IMG/VR virus record: IMGVR_UViG_3300046816_000301
Coordinates: 1 to 55,164 of that record
Strand: one strand, 5' to 3'
Origin: a virus
DNA: 55,164 bases
The notes below the pieces were generated by a model that was not told the origin of the DNA, did not search any database, and worked only from the letters and a program-made list of their open reading frames with translations. Numbering within the stretch: the first letter of the stretch is position 1; the number at the start of each line of letters is the position of its first letter. Made by a program: the position numbers and the translations under genes. Of this stretch, positions 1-7,677 are shown in pieces.

Positions 1-892
1 GAGATATCTTGGTCCCGTCTAACCCTGGTGCCAGATCAAACCGCTCGGGGTGCGTCGCGTCGAACTCGGCCTGTTCTTTTGGACCCATGCTTTGGCCGCT
101 GCCTCCGGTCCGATAAACCAGAAAAGCATCGCGGTTGAGCTTAGCGTCGCTGTCGTGAAGTATCCATTTCCACTTCTCGTCGGGGGCGTGATACCACCCT
201 GTCGCCTGGAATATGGTCTGCGGATCTTTACCCTGTTTCTCCATCTGCTGCGCCGCATCAAGCGGCATGCCCGGGCCGAGGTCGCTGGAAAGACGAGATT
301 TATTAACTATGTCAGCGCGCACCGCACCATGCTCGCCGCCCATCATCGCTTGGGCCGGGTTACTGGCCAGCACCGCACCGGCGACGGCACCGGCACCGGC
401 GACGGCACCGCCGACGCCAGCCGCCGCGCCGGTTAAATTCGTCGGTGTCATGGAGCGTGCGACAGCGGGCGGCACGCTACTCTCAGCAAGGCTTTGAGTA
501 GCGTGCGCAGTGACCCTGCCGCGCGGGTCGGCAAGCAGCCATGACCCGCCCGGCTGCGACGGCGGCACCACGTTGTAACCCTTGCCTAGAGAATAGGGCT
601 GCGGCCCCGCAGGCTGCGCCGTGGGTGCGACGGGAGCGTAGTTGTAGGGTGACCACGCCGCCGGCGCGGCCCGCGCAAGCGCACGGGTGGGCGCAGGCGC
701 CGGCCGCGCCCCACCACGCCGCGTCATGACACCGGACGCCGTCATGCCGTAGCGCTGCGTCGGTGTCATCGCGGCGGGACGCTCGGTTGGATCGAGCGCG
801 GCCGCCGGATCAGTCGGGTCGAAGGCACGCGGCGGACCAGGCGCGTTGGGCGCGCTCAGCACGTCCTGCATACGCTCGAGCACGTCGGCCAT
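1..892 (-). CDS. Large virion-associated protein, polyvalent-domain type (C-terminus cut by window edge)
   Basis: The frame is open from an ATG at 892 to the window edge, giving 297 codons with no stop. The start overlaps the stop of the upstream HNH gene as TGATG and has GGAG about eight bases before it. Residues 1-135 are rich in Pro, Ala and Thr. Around residues 150-185 is an Ala/Gly/Val-rich stretch. At about 226-245 comes TGWYHAPDEKWKW followed by an acidic DSDAKL. That segment resembles the TGW...DGKWR...DD motif of large-polyvalent-protein-associated domains (LPD23 type) found in phage and plasmid giant proteins. It lies downstream of the portal, so it is probably packaged or structural. 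The domain call is from memory of the motif. Confidence 0.6.
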   Translation of the reverse strand, partial: MADVLERMQDVLSAPNAPGPPRAFDPTDPAAALDPTERPAAMTPTQRYGMTASGVMTRRGGARPAPAPTRALARAAPAAWSPYNYAPVAPTAQPAGPQPYSLGKGYNVVPPSQPGGSWLLADPRGRVTAHATQSLAESSVPPAVARSMTPTNLTGAAAGVGGAVAGAGAVAGAVLASNPAQAMMGGEHGAVRADIVNKSRLSSDLGPGMPLDAAQQMEKQGKDPQTIFQATGWYHAPDEKWKWILHDSDAKLNRDAFLVYRTGGSGQSMGPKEQAEFDATHPERFDLAPGLDGTKIS

Positions 893-1401
893 CAGGCAGC
901 TCCTGCGTTGGCAAATTCGCCGAAGACCGTCTGAGCTGCGTTTACGTAAGCAAGATGCGCATCTCGCTCATTGTCGAAATACCCTAGGTGCCTAATCCGG
1001 CCGTGATCCCAGATCTGCGACTGCCACCTACTTGAGCGTTTGTGCCAGTAGGCCCCCTTTAGCCCGCCTCGACGTGCACCGGAATTCGCGACGTTCTGGC
1101 CATGGGTCGCAAGGCGTAAATTATCCCACCGGTTATCGGCCTTATTGCCGTTAATATGATCTACTTCTTGCTCCGGCCATTCACCAGTCATTATAAGCCA
1201 AGCAATACGATGAGCTAGGTACGGAATTCTATATGCCTTTACTACAACATACCCATGGCTTCCGACGCACCCAGCTTTAATCCCATGAACGACCCCACGT
1301 CGACCTTTGTAAAACAAAGCGCCGGCACTGAGATCGTACCAAAAAATGCCGCGCATATACTCAGCGGTGGGATTTGCTTTGATCGGAGCGCGCTTCATCA
1401 T
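892..1401 (-). CDS. HNH homing-type endonuclease with AP2 DNA-binding domain
   Basis: This 169-residue protein has an HNH core: HRIAW at 64-68, DHINGN at 81-86 and N..NL at 90-95, as in homing endonucleases that nick or cut DNA at a specific site. Residues 117-166 (KGAYWHKRSSRW...HLGYFDNERDAHLAY) form an AP2-like DNA-binding module. The first ATG overlaps the portal stop, and its own TGA overlaps the next ATG. It thus sits in the head operon without a gap and probably relies on translational coupling. Its DNA looks more AT-rich than its neighbours, which fits a mobile freestanding endonuclease. ATG 1398 is an alternative start. Confidence 0.85.
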   Translation of the reverse strand: MMKRAPIKANPTAEYMRGIFWYDLSAGALFYKGRRGVVHGIKAGCVGSHGYVVVKAYRIPYLAHRIAWLIMTGEWPEQEVDHINGNKADNRWDNLRLATHGQNVANSGARRGGLKGAYWHKRSSRWQSQIWDHGRIRHLGYFDNERDAHLAYVNAAQTVFGEFANAGAA

Positions 1402-3677
1402 TCGACCCGCATGTACTTACCGGCACGCCCAGGCCGAGGATCTTGCACGTAGTGGTTGCCGTCGGGCGCCAGCCTCGCCCCCGGTAACGGGGGCGGGGGC
1501 GGGGGCGCCTGGTCTTGACCCTGGGCTGCAGGCGCGGGGCCGGGAGGAACCTGCCCCGCTTGTCCACCAGGCGCCCCACCCGAAGGGGCGCCCCCAGCGC
1601 GACCCCCCTGGGCTTTCGCCGCCGCAAGCCCAAGCTGCATCTGTTGGGCTGCAGCCTGGGTCTGCTTCTGCTGCGCCGCCTCCTGCTGCACCGTGTCGTC
1701 ATCCGGCACGACGTCGTCGCCGAGACCGAGACCGGTGGCAAGCGAGCGCAATACACGAGCGCGTCCGACCTCGCCGACGATCTGCGCGTCGATCGGGTTG
1801 CCGGTGATCTGCAGGAACTGTAGTTGTTTTTGCTGCTCAGTCTCTTTTTGCAGAGCGACGACGACACCGTTGACCTGAACCTGCTCGTCACCCGACAGGA
1901 TGCCGGTGTCGTCGGTCAGCATGATCATGTCGTAGAGACCGTCGAGCACGCCCTTCATGACATCGAGGTCGATATTGGCGGCGACGGTCTGCAGGACTTT
2001 CTGGGCGTTGCCCATCAGCATCGAAAGACCAGAGGCCGTGCGGCCGGCGCCGCCCTTGAGGCTCTCGCCGGTGGTGTAGCGCGGGATCGCGCTGATATCG
2101 TCGCCCATCCCGCTGACCGCCGAGTAGATCGCCATCAGCTCCTGGGCGTTGGACCCAGGCTGAAAAAAGGTCACCGGCTCGCGATTATTACCCAGCGGGT
2201 CGCTGACTACCTTCCACCGCTTCCACGGGTAGAGCTGATCCTCGTTAACTGTAGGATCTAAGAGTTCGGTGTTGATAACTACTTGAGGCCCACTGGCGAT
2301 CGAGATATTGTTGACTAGAGCGCGAAGAGTTGCGTTACCGATTTCTTGCAGATCCCCGAGGATATCGGGCAGGCCGTGGCCGGCTATAGTACCAGGCACC
2401 TTCTCGAACGAGCTGACAAAATACGGATGCCGCTTACGCGGGCTGGGGTTGATCTGGGTCTTGATGGTGTGCCGGCCGACGACCCAGGTCTGCACCATGT
2501 AGTCGCGGGTCGGATCGGGCACCTGATCCGGCCCCACGCCCTGGTCGAGCAGCATTGAGCCTTGAATACTCCCGTGATACTCAAGCCCGTCGATCAGGTG
2601 AGTCTCGTTGCGCTGCGGCGCCTCGCGCCCGGCGTTCAGCGCTTGCTGGGTGTCGGGGGCGTCCAACCAATCCCTGAGGCCGCTCGAGTAATCATCAAGC
2701 GCGCCACGTATAGCTTGATCATTAAATCCTGGTAATCCGAGCAGATCGTTCAGATCTGCTCTACTAAACTTCTTGCGCTCGATGCACTCGGCGTCCTCGA
2801 TGTAGGCCGAGCCGGGAGACCAGTAAAAGTTAAACGGGTCGACGCGCTCCCAGAACATCTGCGGCACGGTCTGCATCGTCGGCTGCTTGCCCTGCCAAAC
2901 AAGCTTAGGGACCATGCGCACCACTGGACCCTTGAGCACCGCGAAGGGGTAGAGCGCGATGTCCACCAGGAACTCGGCGAGCGCGTCGTAGAACTTTCCC
3001 GCTATCAAGATGTCGTCGATCTTGTCGGCCGCCGCCTCGGCCTGGGACTGCGCGATGCGCTTGGCCGCTGCCGTGGCCTGGCGCACCAAGCCGATATACC
3101 TGGCGTGGAGGTCGCTCGGCATCACCGCCTGCCCGGCGAGGCGCATCTGCTGTGCCTCGACCTGTATGGCCTGGACGATGGCCATCATCGCATCCGGGTC
3201 CACCGGCGGGTCAGGCTGCGGCTCGATCGACCACGGACGCTCCGCGCCGAGGTAAACGTCACGAAGCAACGATGTTGCTCCGCGACATTTAACAGCGACC
3301 ATACGGGAATAAACCTCAGACCCCCCGAAGCGTCTTATTTCTACTAGCTTAGCCGGGTCGTACTGCCCCTCGAACATGCGCTGGGCGCGCAGCAATCTTT
3401 CGTTCAACGGGTTCTGCCCACTGTTGCGGGCGTTTCTAAAGGCTTCCCAGCGCTGTCTGATATAGGCCCCGAGGTCGTCGGGGAGCGGCTGCGGGCGTGC
3501 TGCGGCCGAGGCCGCAGCGAGCTGCGCCGCCTCGTTGCTATTGAGGTCAGCCGGGCTGACCACGCGCAGAAACCCGGTCGCGCCTCTCCCTCCGCCTAAG
3601 GCGGAGAAAGCTGGTTGAGAACCAGGTTGCGAACCAGGTATCGGCAGCGCAGGCGGCAAGCCCCGACCCCCTACCAA
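1398..3677 (-). CDS. Portal protein (head-tail connector)
   Basis: This 759-residue protein has the look of podovirus portals, which form the dodecameric ring through which DNA is packaged and ejected. Supporting segments are the helical region after residue 65 (QRWEAFRNARNS), the clip/stem-like WERVDPFNFYWSPGS, the HPYFVSSFEKVPG...GHGLPDILGDLQ region and the RALVNNISIASGP segment. The C-terminal 100 residues are Gln/Ala/Pro/Gly-rich. The start is TTG at 3677, preceded by AGGAAC on the minus strand inside a TATAG-type box. It is divergent from the terminase genes, with only 54 bp between them. The N-terminal coding DNA carries two perfect hairpins (3546-3560 and 3590-3606). Confidence 0.85.
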   Translation of the reverse strand: MVGGRGLPPALPIPGSQPGSQPAFSALGGGRGATGFLRVVSPADLNSNEAAQLAAASAAARPQPLPDDLGAYIRQRWEAFRNARNSGQNPLNERLLRAQRMFEGQYDPAKLVEIRRFGGSEVYSRMVAVKCRGATSLLRDVYLGAERPWSIEPQPDPPVDPDAMMAIVQAIQVEAQQMRLAGQAVMPSDLHARYIGLVRQATAAAKRIAQSQAEAAADKIDDILIAGKFYDALAEFLVDIALYPFAVLKGPVVRMVPKLVWQGKQPTMQTVPQMFWERVDPFNFYWSPGSAYIEDAECIERKKFSRADLNDLLGLPGFNDQAIRGALDDYSSGLRDWLDAPDTQQALNAGREAPQRNETHLIDGLEYHGSIQGSMLLDQGVGPDQVPDPTRDYMVQTWVVGRHTIKTQINPSPRKRHPYFVSSFEKVPGTIAGHGLPDILGDLQEIGNATLRALVNNISIASGPQVVINTELLDPTVNEDQLYPWKRWKVVSDPLGNNREPVTFFQPGSNAQELMAIYSAVSGMGDDISAIPRYTTGESLKGGAGRTASGLSMLMGNAQKVLQTVAANIDLDVMKGVLDGLYDMIMLTDDTGILSGDEQVQVNGVVVALQKETEQQKQLQFLQITGNPIDAQIVGEVGRARVLRSLATGLGLGDDVVPDDDTVQQEAAQQKQTQAAAQQMQLGLAAAKAQGGRAGGAPSGGAPGGQAGQVPPGPAPAAQGQDQAPPPPPPLPGARLAPDGNHYVQDPRPGRAGKYMRVE

Positions 3678-3678
3678 A

Positions 3679-3731
3679 TATAGTTCCTATAGGATATACA
3701 CAGCTAACTCTACCCACGCAAGTTTATAGAT
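3679..3731. promoter_or_regulatory. Divergent intergenic region with palindromic box
   Basis: This 53-bp gap separates the portal (minus) and terminase (plus) genes. It contains TATAGTTCCTATAGGATATA, whose core TCCTATAGGA is a perfect palindrome. On the minus strand this places AGGAAC just before the portal TTG. No clear sigma-70 promoter is visible. Confidence 0.4.
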
Positions 3732-4334
3732 ATGAGCGTTGCAGACCAGGAAGCAGAGCTGGACGATATCATCGATCGCGTGCTCGTCCTCTCGGACAAC
3801 CCGGACGTCGAGGACGCGCTGATCCTGCGCCTGCAATACGACATCGCCGCGAAGATCCATCTCCCCGAGGAAATCGTCCGGCGCTACGGCCTGCCGGACC
3901 TGGATGCCTTGAAGGAATACCTGGTCCAGCACCCGCAAGTGGTGTTCGGCGCTAAAAAACTCCGGGCGCTGTTCGAGAGCGGTGAGGGCGTCGAAGCCCG
4001 CATGCGGGCCAAGTTTCAGTTCGCCACCGAGGACTGCATCCCGGTGATCAGCCAACTGGTGAACAACCCCTCGGTGCCGTTCGCGGCGAGGATAGATGGT
4101 TTCAAACAACTACAGAGAGGGGCGGGCGCCGACGGCGCCGGCCGCGCCGAGGGACGTGGGCCGCTCAGCAGCGGGCAGAGTTTTGTGTTGAATATTTTCC
4201 TAGACCCGAAGCACCGCACGACGATCTCGGGGACAACAGTAGATAACCCCGGAGACATTCCGGGGGCGTATGACCCGCCGAGATTAGCTCTCGGCGAGGA
4301 GGGCGAGGAACCCGACGAGGAAGCTGATGTGTGA
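3732..4334 (+). CDS. Probable small terminase subunit
   Basis: The gene encodes 200 residues and lies 72 bp before the large terminase on the same strand, the usual place of the small subunit that recognises the packaging site. The N-terminal half is helical (DQEAELDDIIDRVL, then LPEEIVRRYGLPDLDALKEYL, a possible helix-turn-helix). The middle has a GAGADGAGRAEGRGP linker. The C-terminus is acidic (EEGEEPDEEADV). No strong Shine-Dalgarno precedes the ATG. Two perfect hairpins lie near the 3' end (4247-4265 and 4276-4296). The function is inferred mainly from position and size. Confidence 0.55.
   Translation: MSVADQEAELDDIIDRVLVLSDNPDVEDALILRLQYDIAAKIHLPEEIVRRYGLPDLDALKEYLVQHPQVVFGAKKLRALFESGEGVEARMRAKFQFATEDCIPVISQLVNNPSVPFAARIDGFKQLQRGAGADGAGRAEGRGPLSSGQSFVLNIFLDPKHRTTISGTTVDNPGDIPGAYDPPRLALGEEGEEPDEEADV
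4276..4296 (+). repeat. Intragenic perfect hairpin (8-bp stem, 5-nt loop)
   Basis: CGCCGAGA-TTAGC-TCTCGGCG lies inside the small terminase gene. It follows another perfect hairpin, CCCCGGA-GACAT-TCCGGGG, at 4247-4265. Neither is followed by a T-run. Confidence 0.7.
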
Positions 4335-4336
4335 GT

Positions 4337-4351
4337 TCCCTACCGTAGGGA
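4337..4351. repeat. 15-bp palindrome copy (TCCCTACCGTAGGGA)
   Basis: A perfect copy begins two bases after the small terminase stop and leads directly into the structured repeat upstream of the large terminase. Confidence 0.9.
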
Positions 4352-4354
4352 GAT

Positions 4355-4406
4355 GAGCGAAGTGCGCCGAGCAGTGCGCAGGCGCGCGGGAGCGAGTGGG
4401 AGATAA
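4355..4406 (+). repeat. Structured repeat, copy A, upstream of large terminase
   Basis: The layout is GAGCGAAG, a stem (GTGCGCC 4362-4368 pairing with GGCGCGC 4381-4387, one G-U), the loop GAGCAGTGCGCA, then CGGGAGCGAGTGGGAGATAA. The tail supplies a GGGAG Shine-Dalgarno and ends against the terminase ATG. From ATG 4353 it can also be read as a 17-codon ORF (MSEVRRAVRRRAGASGR) whose TAA abuts that ATG. It belongs to a five-copy family. Confidence 0.75.
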
Positions 4407-5810
4407 ATGGACTACCACGCCCCGCCCACCGTCGCCGCGTTTATGCTGGATAGCAAGACGCGGATACGTACCCTTGTTGGCCCACTTGGAAGTGGGAAAA
4501 CAATGGGGTGTGTTATGGAGTTGCTAAAGCGCGGCTGCGAGCAGCAGCCCCATAACGGCGTGCGCTACACCAGGTTCGCGCTGATCAGGAATACTTTACA
4601 ACAGCTCCGTCAGACAGTGCTCGCAGATGCACTGCAGTACCTCGGTCCCTGCGCGCATTTCTACACCACGGACTCGACCTTGCAGGTCAGGCTCCGCCTG
4701 CCTGACGGGACGGGGGTGCACTCCGACTGGCCGTTGATCCCGCTGGACTCGAAGGAGGACGTGCGCAGGTTGCTGTCCATGCAGCTCACCGGCGCTTATG
4801 TGAATGAACTACGAGAAGTTCCTTTTGAGATTATCAGGCCGCTGCTGGGAAGATGCGGAAGATATCCAAGCAAAGCTCTTGGGGGAGCTACCTGGAGAGG
4901 AATAATTTGCGACACCAACCCGTGGGATACCGACAGCCCGTATCACGACCGGATGGTGCTCAACCCGAAGCCCACCTGGAAATTATATCACCAACCCTCG
5001 GGCATAAGCTCCGACGGGGAAAACACCGAGAACCTGCCCGACGGCTATTACGCAGACCTGATGGAAGACCACGACGTGGACTGGGCGTCGGTCCATGTCG
5101 AGAGCCAGTGGGGGACTTCCAACGCCGGGCAGGCGGTGTTCAGAAAAACCTTTCACGCACCCACCCACGTCAAGGATATGGGGGTGCTGGTCAACCCCAA
5201 TAAGCCAGTGATGATCGGCCTGGACTTTGGCAGAACCCCCTGTGCCATAATAGGTCAACATGACAACTTCGGCAGAGCAATAATAATGAAAGAAGTTGTT
5301 ACGGAAGGTATGGGTTTAATTCAGATGATCGAGGAGCATCTTAAGCCAGTACTCCTCGCGCCGCCCTTCGCCGGCAAGCGCGTGTTTGTGGTAGCAGACC
5401 CCGCCGGGGCGCAGCGCTCGCAGCTCAGCGAGGAGACGGCGTTTATGGTGCTTAAAGATCAAGGATTTTTAGCTTATCCTGCTTCTACTAATTCTATAGA
5501 TCTAAGGTTACTAGCAGTAGAAAAACTACTCCGCCAGCAAATATTAGGGGAACCTGCTCTACAGATTAGTAGAGCAGGTTGCCCAATACTTATTACGTCC
5601 CTCGGTAATAAGTACCGCTACCGGCGTCGTCGAGATGGCAATCTCGACGATATCCCCGAGAAGCTCCACCCGTGGAGCGATATCTCCGACGCCCTGCAGT
5701 ATTTTTGCCTAGGCACCCAGAGTAATTTAACCGGGCGGGTGCTCAACCGCGACCGCCCGAGGATCATGAACAATAATCAAACACTGGTGTCGGCGGCGGG
5801 GTGGACATGA
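4407..5810 (+). CDS. Large terminase subunit (packaging ATPase and nuclease)
   Basis: This 467-residue protein is the DNA-packaging motor. The Walker A motif GPLGSGKT is at residues 25-32. A Walker B-like segment is around MQLTGAYVNELREVP, with the acidic pair expected for ATP hydrolysis. The C-terminal RNase H-fold nuclease starts at IGLDFGRTPCAIIGQ, whose first Asp is a likely metal ligand. A second acidic motif is VVADPAG, and a final DISDAL lies near the end. The length is normal for the family. ATG 4407 has GGGAG in the structured repeat as Shine-Dalgarno. The 3' part (5551-5678) holds four perfect hairpins within 130 bp, which do not break the frame. Confidence 0.93.
   Translation: MDYHAPPTVAAFMLDSKTRIRTLVGPLGSGKTMGCVMELLKRGCEQQPHNGVRYTRFALIRNTLQQLRQTVLADALQYLGPCAHFYTTDSTLQVRLRLPDGTGVHSDWPLIPLDSKEDVRRLLSMQLTGAYVNELREVPFEIIRPLLGRCGRYPSKALGGATWRGIICDTNPWDTDSPYHDRMVLNPKPTWKLYHQPSGISSDGENTENLPDGYYADLMEDHDVDWASVHVESQWGTSNAGQAVFRKTFHAPTHVKDMGVLVNPNKPVMIGLDFGRTPCAIIGQHDNFGRAIIMKEVVTEGMGLIQMIEEHLKPVLLAPPFAGKRVFVVADPAGAQRSQLSEETAFMVLKDQGFLAYPASTNSIDLRLLAVEKLLRQQILGEPALQISRAGCPILITSLGNKYRYRRRRDGNLDDIPEKLHPWSDISDALQYFCLGTQSNLTGRVLNRDRPRIMNNNQTLVSAAGWT
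5551..5580 (+). repeat. Intragenic perfect hairpin (12-bp stem, 6-nt loop)
   Basis: AACCTGCTCTAC-AGATTA-GTAGAGCAGGTT lies in the terminase gene. Further perfect hairpins follow at 5587-5614 (10-bp stem, 8-nt loop), 5627-5650 (10-bp stem, 4-nt loop) and 5663-5678 (7-bp stem). Confidence 0.8.
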
Positions 5811-5857
5811 GCGAAGCTCGCGCGGATCAGCGCGCAGCGGGAGCGAATGGGAGATAG
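5809..5857 (+). repeat. Structured repeat, copy B, at end of large terminase
   Basis: GAGCGAAG is followed by a stem (GCTCGCGC 5816-5823 with GCGCG-C-AGC 5830-5838, one bulge), the short loop GGATCA, and CGGGAGCGAATGGGAGATAG. It overlaps the terminase stop codon. ATG 5807 opens a 16-codon ORF (MSEARADQRAAGANGR) like the one in copy A. Confidence 0.7.
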
Positions 5858-6035
5858 GAGTGATCTACACGACCACTGGGAGAGAGGCCCAGCCTTGTGG
5901 AGGGGCTGGACCCCGCTACTACCGACGAACTATGATGAGCTTGATCCTGACGGACCAAAGTACCATAATCCACGGCAGGAGCCGGCGATGGGTACGAGCC
6001 ATCGTTTTCTCTCCTGTGGTGCGGCGCCGGGCTAA
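5847..6035 (+). CDS. Hypothetical small protein (doubtful)
   Basis: This 62-codon frame runs from ATG 5847, inside structured repeat B, to a TAA inside the following terminator. The product is Pro/Trp-rich, with a NYDELDPDGPKYHNPRQE segment that looks more protein-like than the alternatives. A competing frame from GTG 5859, which has a better-placed GGAG, would run to 6072 through the terminator. I cannot tell which is real, or whether either is. Confidence 0.3.
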   Translation: MGDRSDLHDHWERGPALWRGWTPLLPTNYDELDPDGPKYHNPRQEPAMGTSHRFLSCGAAPG

Positions 6036-6055
6036 TCCCCGGCGCCGTTTTCATT
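6022..6055 (+). terminator. Rho-independent terminator after terminase block
   Basis: CGGCGCCGGG (6022-6031), loop CTAAT(C), and CCCGGCGCCG (6038-6047) form a 10-bp GC stem. TTTTCATTT follows. Confidence 0.75.
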
Positions 6056-6075
6056 TATGGCACAGGGGATAAATA

Positions 6076-6306
6076 ATGGAAGTAATTAGAACTCCCAGCG
6101 TCACCGGCATCGTCGAGTATCTTGAGCGCCTGCTGAAGCAAGCCCACGCCGGCGAGCTGTCAACCGTGTTCGTCGTATCGTTCAAGGCCGGAGACAGCAC
6201 CTGGCTGTCGGTCGAGAAGGGCGTGCGCCTGGATCGGCTAAGAGCGATCGGGGTGCTCGAGTGCATGAAGCTCGACCTGATGCGCTCGATGGATACTGAG
6301 GAGTGA
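6076..6306 (+). CDS. Hypothetical protein, 76 aa
   Basis: This small soluble protein has a helical start (GIVEYLERLLKQAHAGEL), a strand region (STVFVVSFKAGDSTWLSVEKG) and a helical end. GGGGATAAATA precedes the ATG. It is the first gene after the terminator, and its stop overlaps the GTG of the next gene. I recognise no family. Confidence 0.65.
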   Translation: MEVIRTPSVTGIVEYLERLLKQAHAGELSTVFVVSFKAGDSTWLSVEKGVRLDRLRAIGVLECMKLDLMRSMDTEE

Positions 6307-6584
6307 GCCACGACCGCCTGATCTGGGCGGCGTTTGCTGCGGTGGCCCTGCTGGTTGTGGTAACCGGCGCCCTGGTCTTTGGCGGCGTTTTCTTCGCCCC
6401 GGGCAGCGACAGCGTTATCAGGCAGATGATCGAGGGGCGGGTGCTCTCGCGCGGGATCGCCCTCTTCCTGATCATCCCGACGATTGCACTGCTATGCCTG
6501 CAAAACAAAATCCACGGCGACGCCGCGCTGGCCGCGCTCTCGGCGATCGCCGGCTACATCCTCGGCAGCACTTCCGGTCAGTGA
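6303..6584 (+). CDS. Small membrane protein, three predicted TM segments
   Basis: The start is GTG 6303, overlapping the previous stop, with GAGGA before it. The 93 residues contain hydrophobic segments at about 4-30, 51-66 and 74-90, separated by short charged loops (APGSDSVIRQMIEGRVLSRG and QNKIHGD). Size and topology suit a holin or superinfection-exclusion protein, but nothing in the sequence distinguishes these. Confidence 0.65.
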   Translation: MSHDRLIWAAFAAVALLVVVTGALVFGGVFFAPGSDSVIRQMIEGRVLSRGIALFLIIPTIALLCLQNKIHGDAALAALSAIAGYILGSTSGQ

Positions 6585-6631
6585 CGAGCTGCGCTAGTAT
6601 CTATAGTAGTTATATTAGTAGGGGAGGTAAC

Positions 6632-6859
6632 ATGAGCAACCCACGGGCTTACGTGCGCTGCGACGGGCGGCGGATCGAGCTGAACCTCTACGACAACGCG
6701 ATCGTCAATCAAGTGACGATCGCGGCCGACGACGCGATCCTCCTGGCCAAGGAGCTGCTCACGCAGGCGCTGCGCATGAAAGACGTAGAGGCGAGGGATA
6801 AACGCGCCGACGCTTACGCGGCGGGGAACGCCAGGCACCCCTTACCTTTATCCCGATGA
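6632..6859 (+). CDS. Hypothetical protein, 75 aa
   Basis: ATG 6632 has a strong GGGGAGG seven bases upstream. The N-terminus is beta-rich (AYVRCDGRRIELNLYDNAIVN) and is followed by a helix (DDAILLAKELLTQALRMKDVEARD). The stop overlaps the next ATG (ATGA). No family was recognised. Confidence 0.65.
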   Translation: MSNPRAYVRCDGRRIELNLYDNAIVNQVTIAADDAILLAKELLTQALRMKDVEARDKRADAYAAGNARHPLPLSR

Positions 6860-7113
6860 AAAAACATCCCCCGCCCGGACCCGACGACCCCTTGGTCAAG
6901 GCCGCGCAGCCGTTCAGGGAGTGGCAGCGCCCCAAGGTGTGCGACTACCGCGAGGGATGCTGGGTCAACGACGGGCCGAGCGCGTGCAGCCACGTATCGG
7001 GCGGCGGGTCTTTTTGTAAAGCGTGCGACGGCGACATCCGTCACCAGAGCATGCGCCACTTCAAATGGAGTGAAGCGCTAAAACAAGCGGAAACATTAGT
7101 CACTGGGGATTAA
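6856..7113 (+). CDS. Hypothetical Cys-rich protein, possible zinc binder
   Basis: This 85-residue protein starts in the ATGA overlap with the upstream gene. It has five Cys and several His in its second half (CDYREGC, CSHVSGGGSFCKACDG), a pattern fitting one small zinc-binding fold. The tail is basic and helical. A hairpin directly follows the stop. Confidence 0.6.
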   Translation: MKKHPPPGPDDPLVKAAQPFREWQRPKVCDYREGCWVNDGPSACSHVSGGGSFCKACDGDIRHQSMRHFKWSEALKQAETLVTGD

Positions 7114-7114
7114 A

Positions 7115-7150
7115 GGGAGTGACACTTGGACCAACCAAAGTGTCACTCCC
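7115..7150. repeat. Perfect 13-bp hairpin after small-gene operon
   Basis: GGGAGTGACACTT (7115-7127) and AAGTGTCACTCCC (7138-7150) pair around a 10-nt loop. No T-run follows, but a second, T-tailed hairpin lies 25 bp on. The half AAGTGTCACTCC recurs at 10153-10164, so the sequence may be a protein-binding site. Confidence 0.6.
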
Positions 7151-7174
7151 GCTACCGGCTCGAAGCTAGGAGAT

Positions 7175-7201
7175 AACCCCACCGGCTGACGGGGGTTTTT
7201 C
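7175..7201 (+). terminator. Rho-independent terminator
   Basis: An ACCCC/GGGGT stem around CGGCTGAC is followed by a T-run (GTTTTTCC). It ends the plus-strand block before the minus-strand regulatory island. Confidence 0.65.
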
Positions 7202-7261
7202 CGGCGCACTCCCCGCCTTACCGCCCCGGAGGTAAATGAGTAAAACCCTCCGGTAGTTTAG

Positions 7262-7313
7262 TATCTTACCATTCGCTCTCGCACCGCTCCGTACTACTCG
7301 CGGTGCTTCGCTC
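7262..7313 (-). repeat. Structured repeat, copy E
   Basis: Read on the minus strand: GAGCGAAG, stem GCACCGC (7300-7306), loop GAGTAGTACGGA, stem GCGGTGC (7281-7287), then GAGAGCGAATGGTAAGATA. The 7-bp stem is perfect but differs entirely in sequence from copies A, C and D, while the loop and flanks are conserved. Confidence 0.7.
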
Positions 7314-7375
7314 TTCTTTTCGTTTGCCGCAGCCTGCTTCCTTCGGCAGAGGAACGCCGAGCATATAAACCATTT

Positions 7376-7677
7376 TCATCCGTTAAACAACTCGCCAGGG
7401 CGCACCCCTAAAGCTCGAGCGAGCTTTATGAGGTTATCCAAACCGATGTTGCGCTCGCCGCGCTCTACACTCCCGACGTAGGTCGGGTGGAGCTGCGCCG
7501 CCGCGAGAGGGCCGCCGAGGGAGCTTAGAGCTTCGTCGGGTAAAGAGCCGCTGGGGGCGGCTCCCCGACGCGCGACAGGGTTTAATACTTAGGCTCCTCC
7601 TGTGTCCAGCCGCGTGCCATACGCAGCTGGCGCACGCGCTGCCCGAGCCGCTCTCTGTCTGACCGCCCCACCGGCAT
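7376..7677 (-). pseudogene. Cro/C1-type (XRE) repressor gene split by an insertion
   Basis: The first frame from ATG 7677 encodes MPVGRSDRERLGQRVRQLRM, continues ARGWTQEEPKY and stops. The rest of a normal XRE helix-turn-helix resumes after about 83 bp in another frame: PLAAAQLHPTYVGSVERGER, then NIGLDNLIKLARALGVRPGELFNG, ending at 7376. Removing 83 bp between two CCT codons restores WTQEE-PLAAAQLHPTYVG at exactly the usual spacing of the family. XRE proteins bind operators as dimers and maintain lysogeny or control restriction-modification genes. As it stands only a 31-residue fragment can be made, so repression by this gene should be lost unless the RNA is processed. Confidence 0.7.

Noticed and set aside
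7511-7593. Self-cleaving ribozyme in the insertion
   Set aside because: I looked for hammerhead, twister and similar core sequences (for example CTGATGA with GAAA) and found none.
7376-7677. Simple sequencing frameshift in the XRE gene
   Set aside because: One or two bases cannot restore the protein. A defined block of about 83 bp with inverted ends and a long hairpin separates the two halves.
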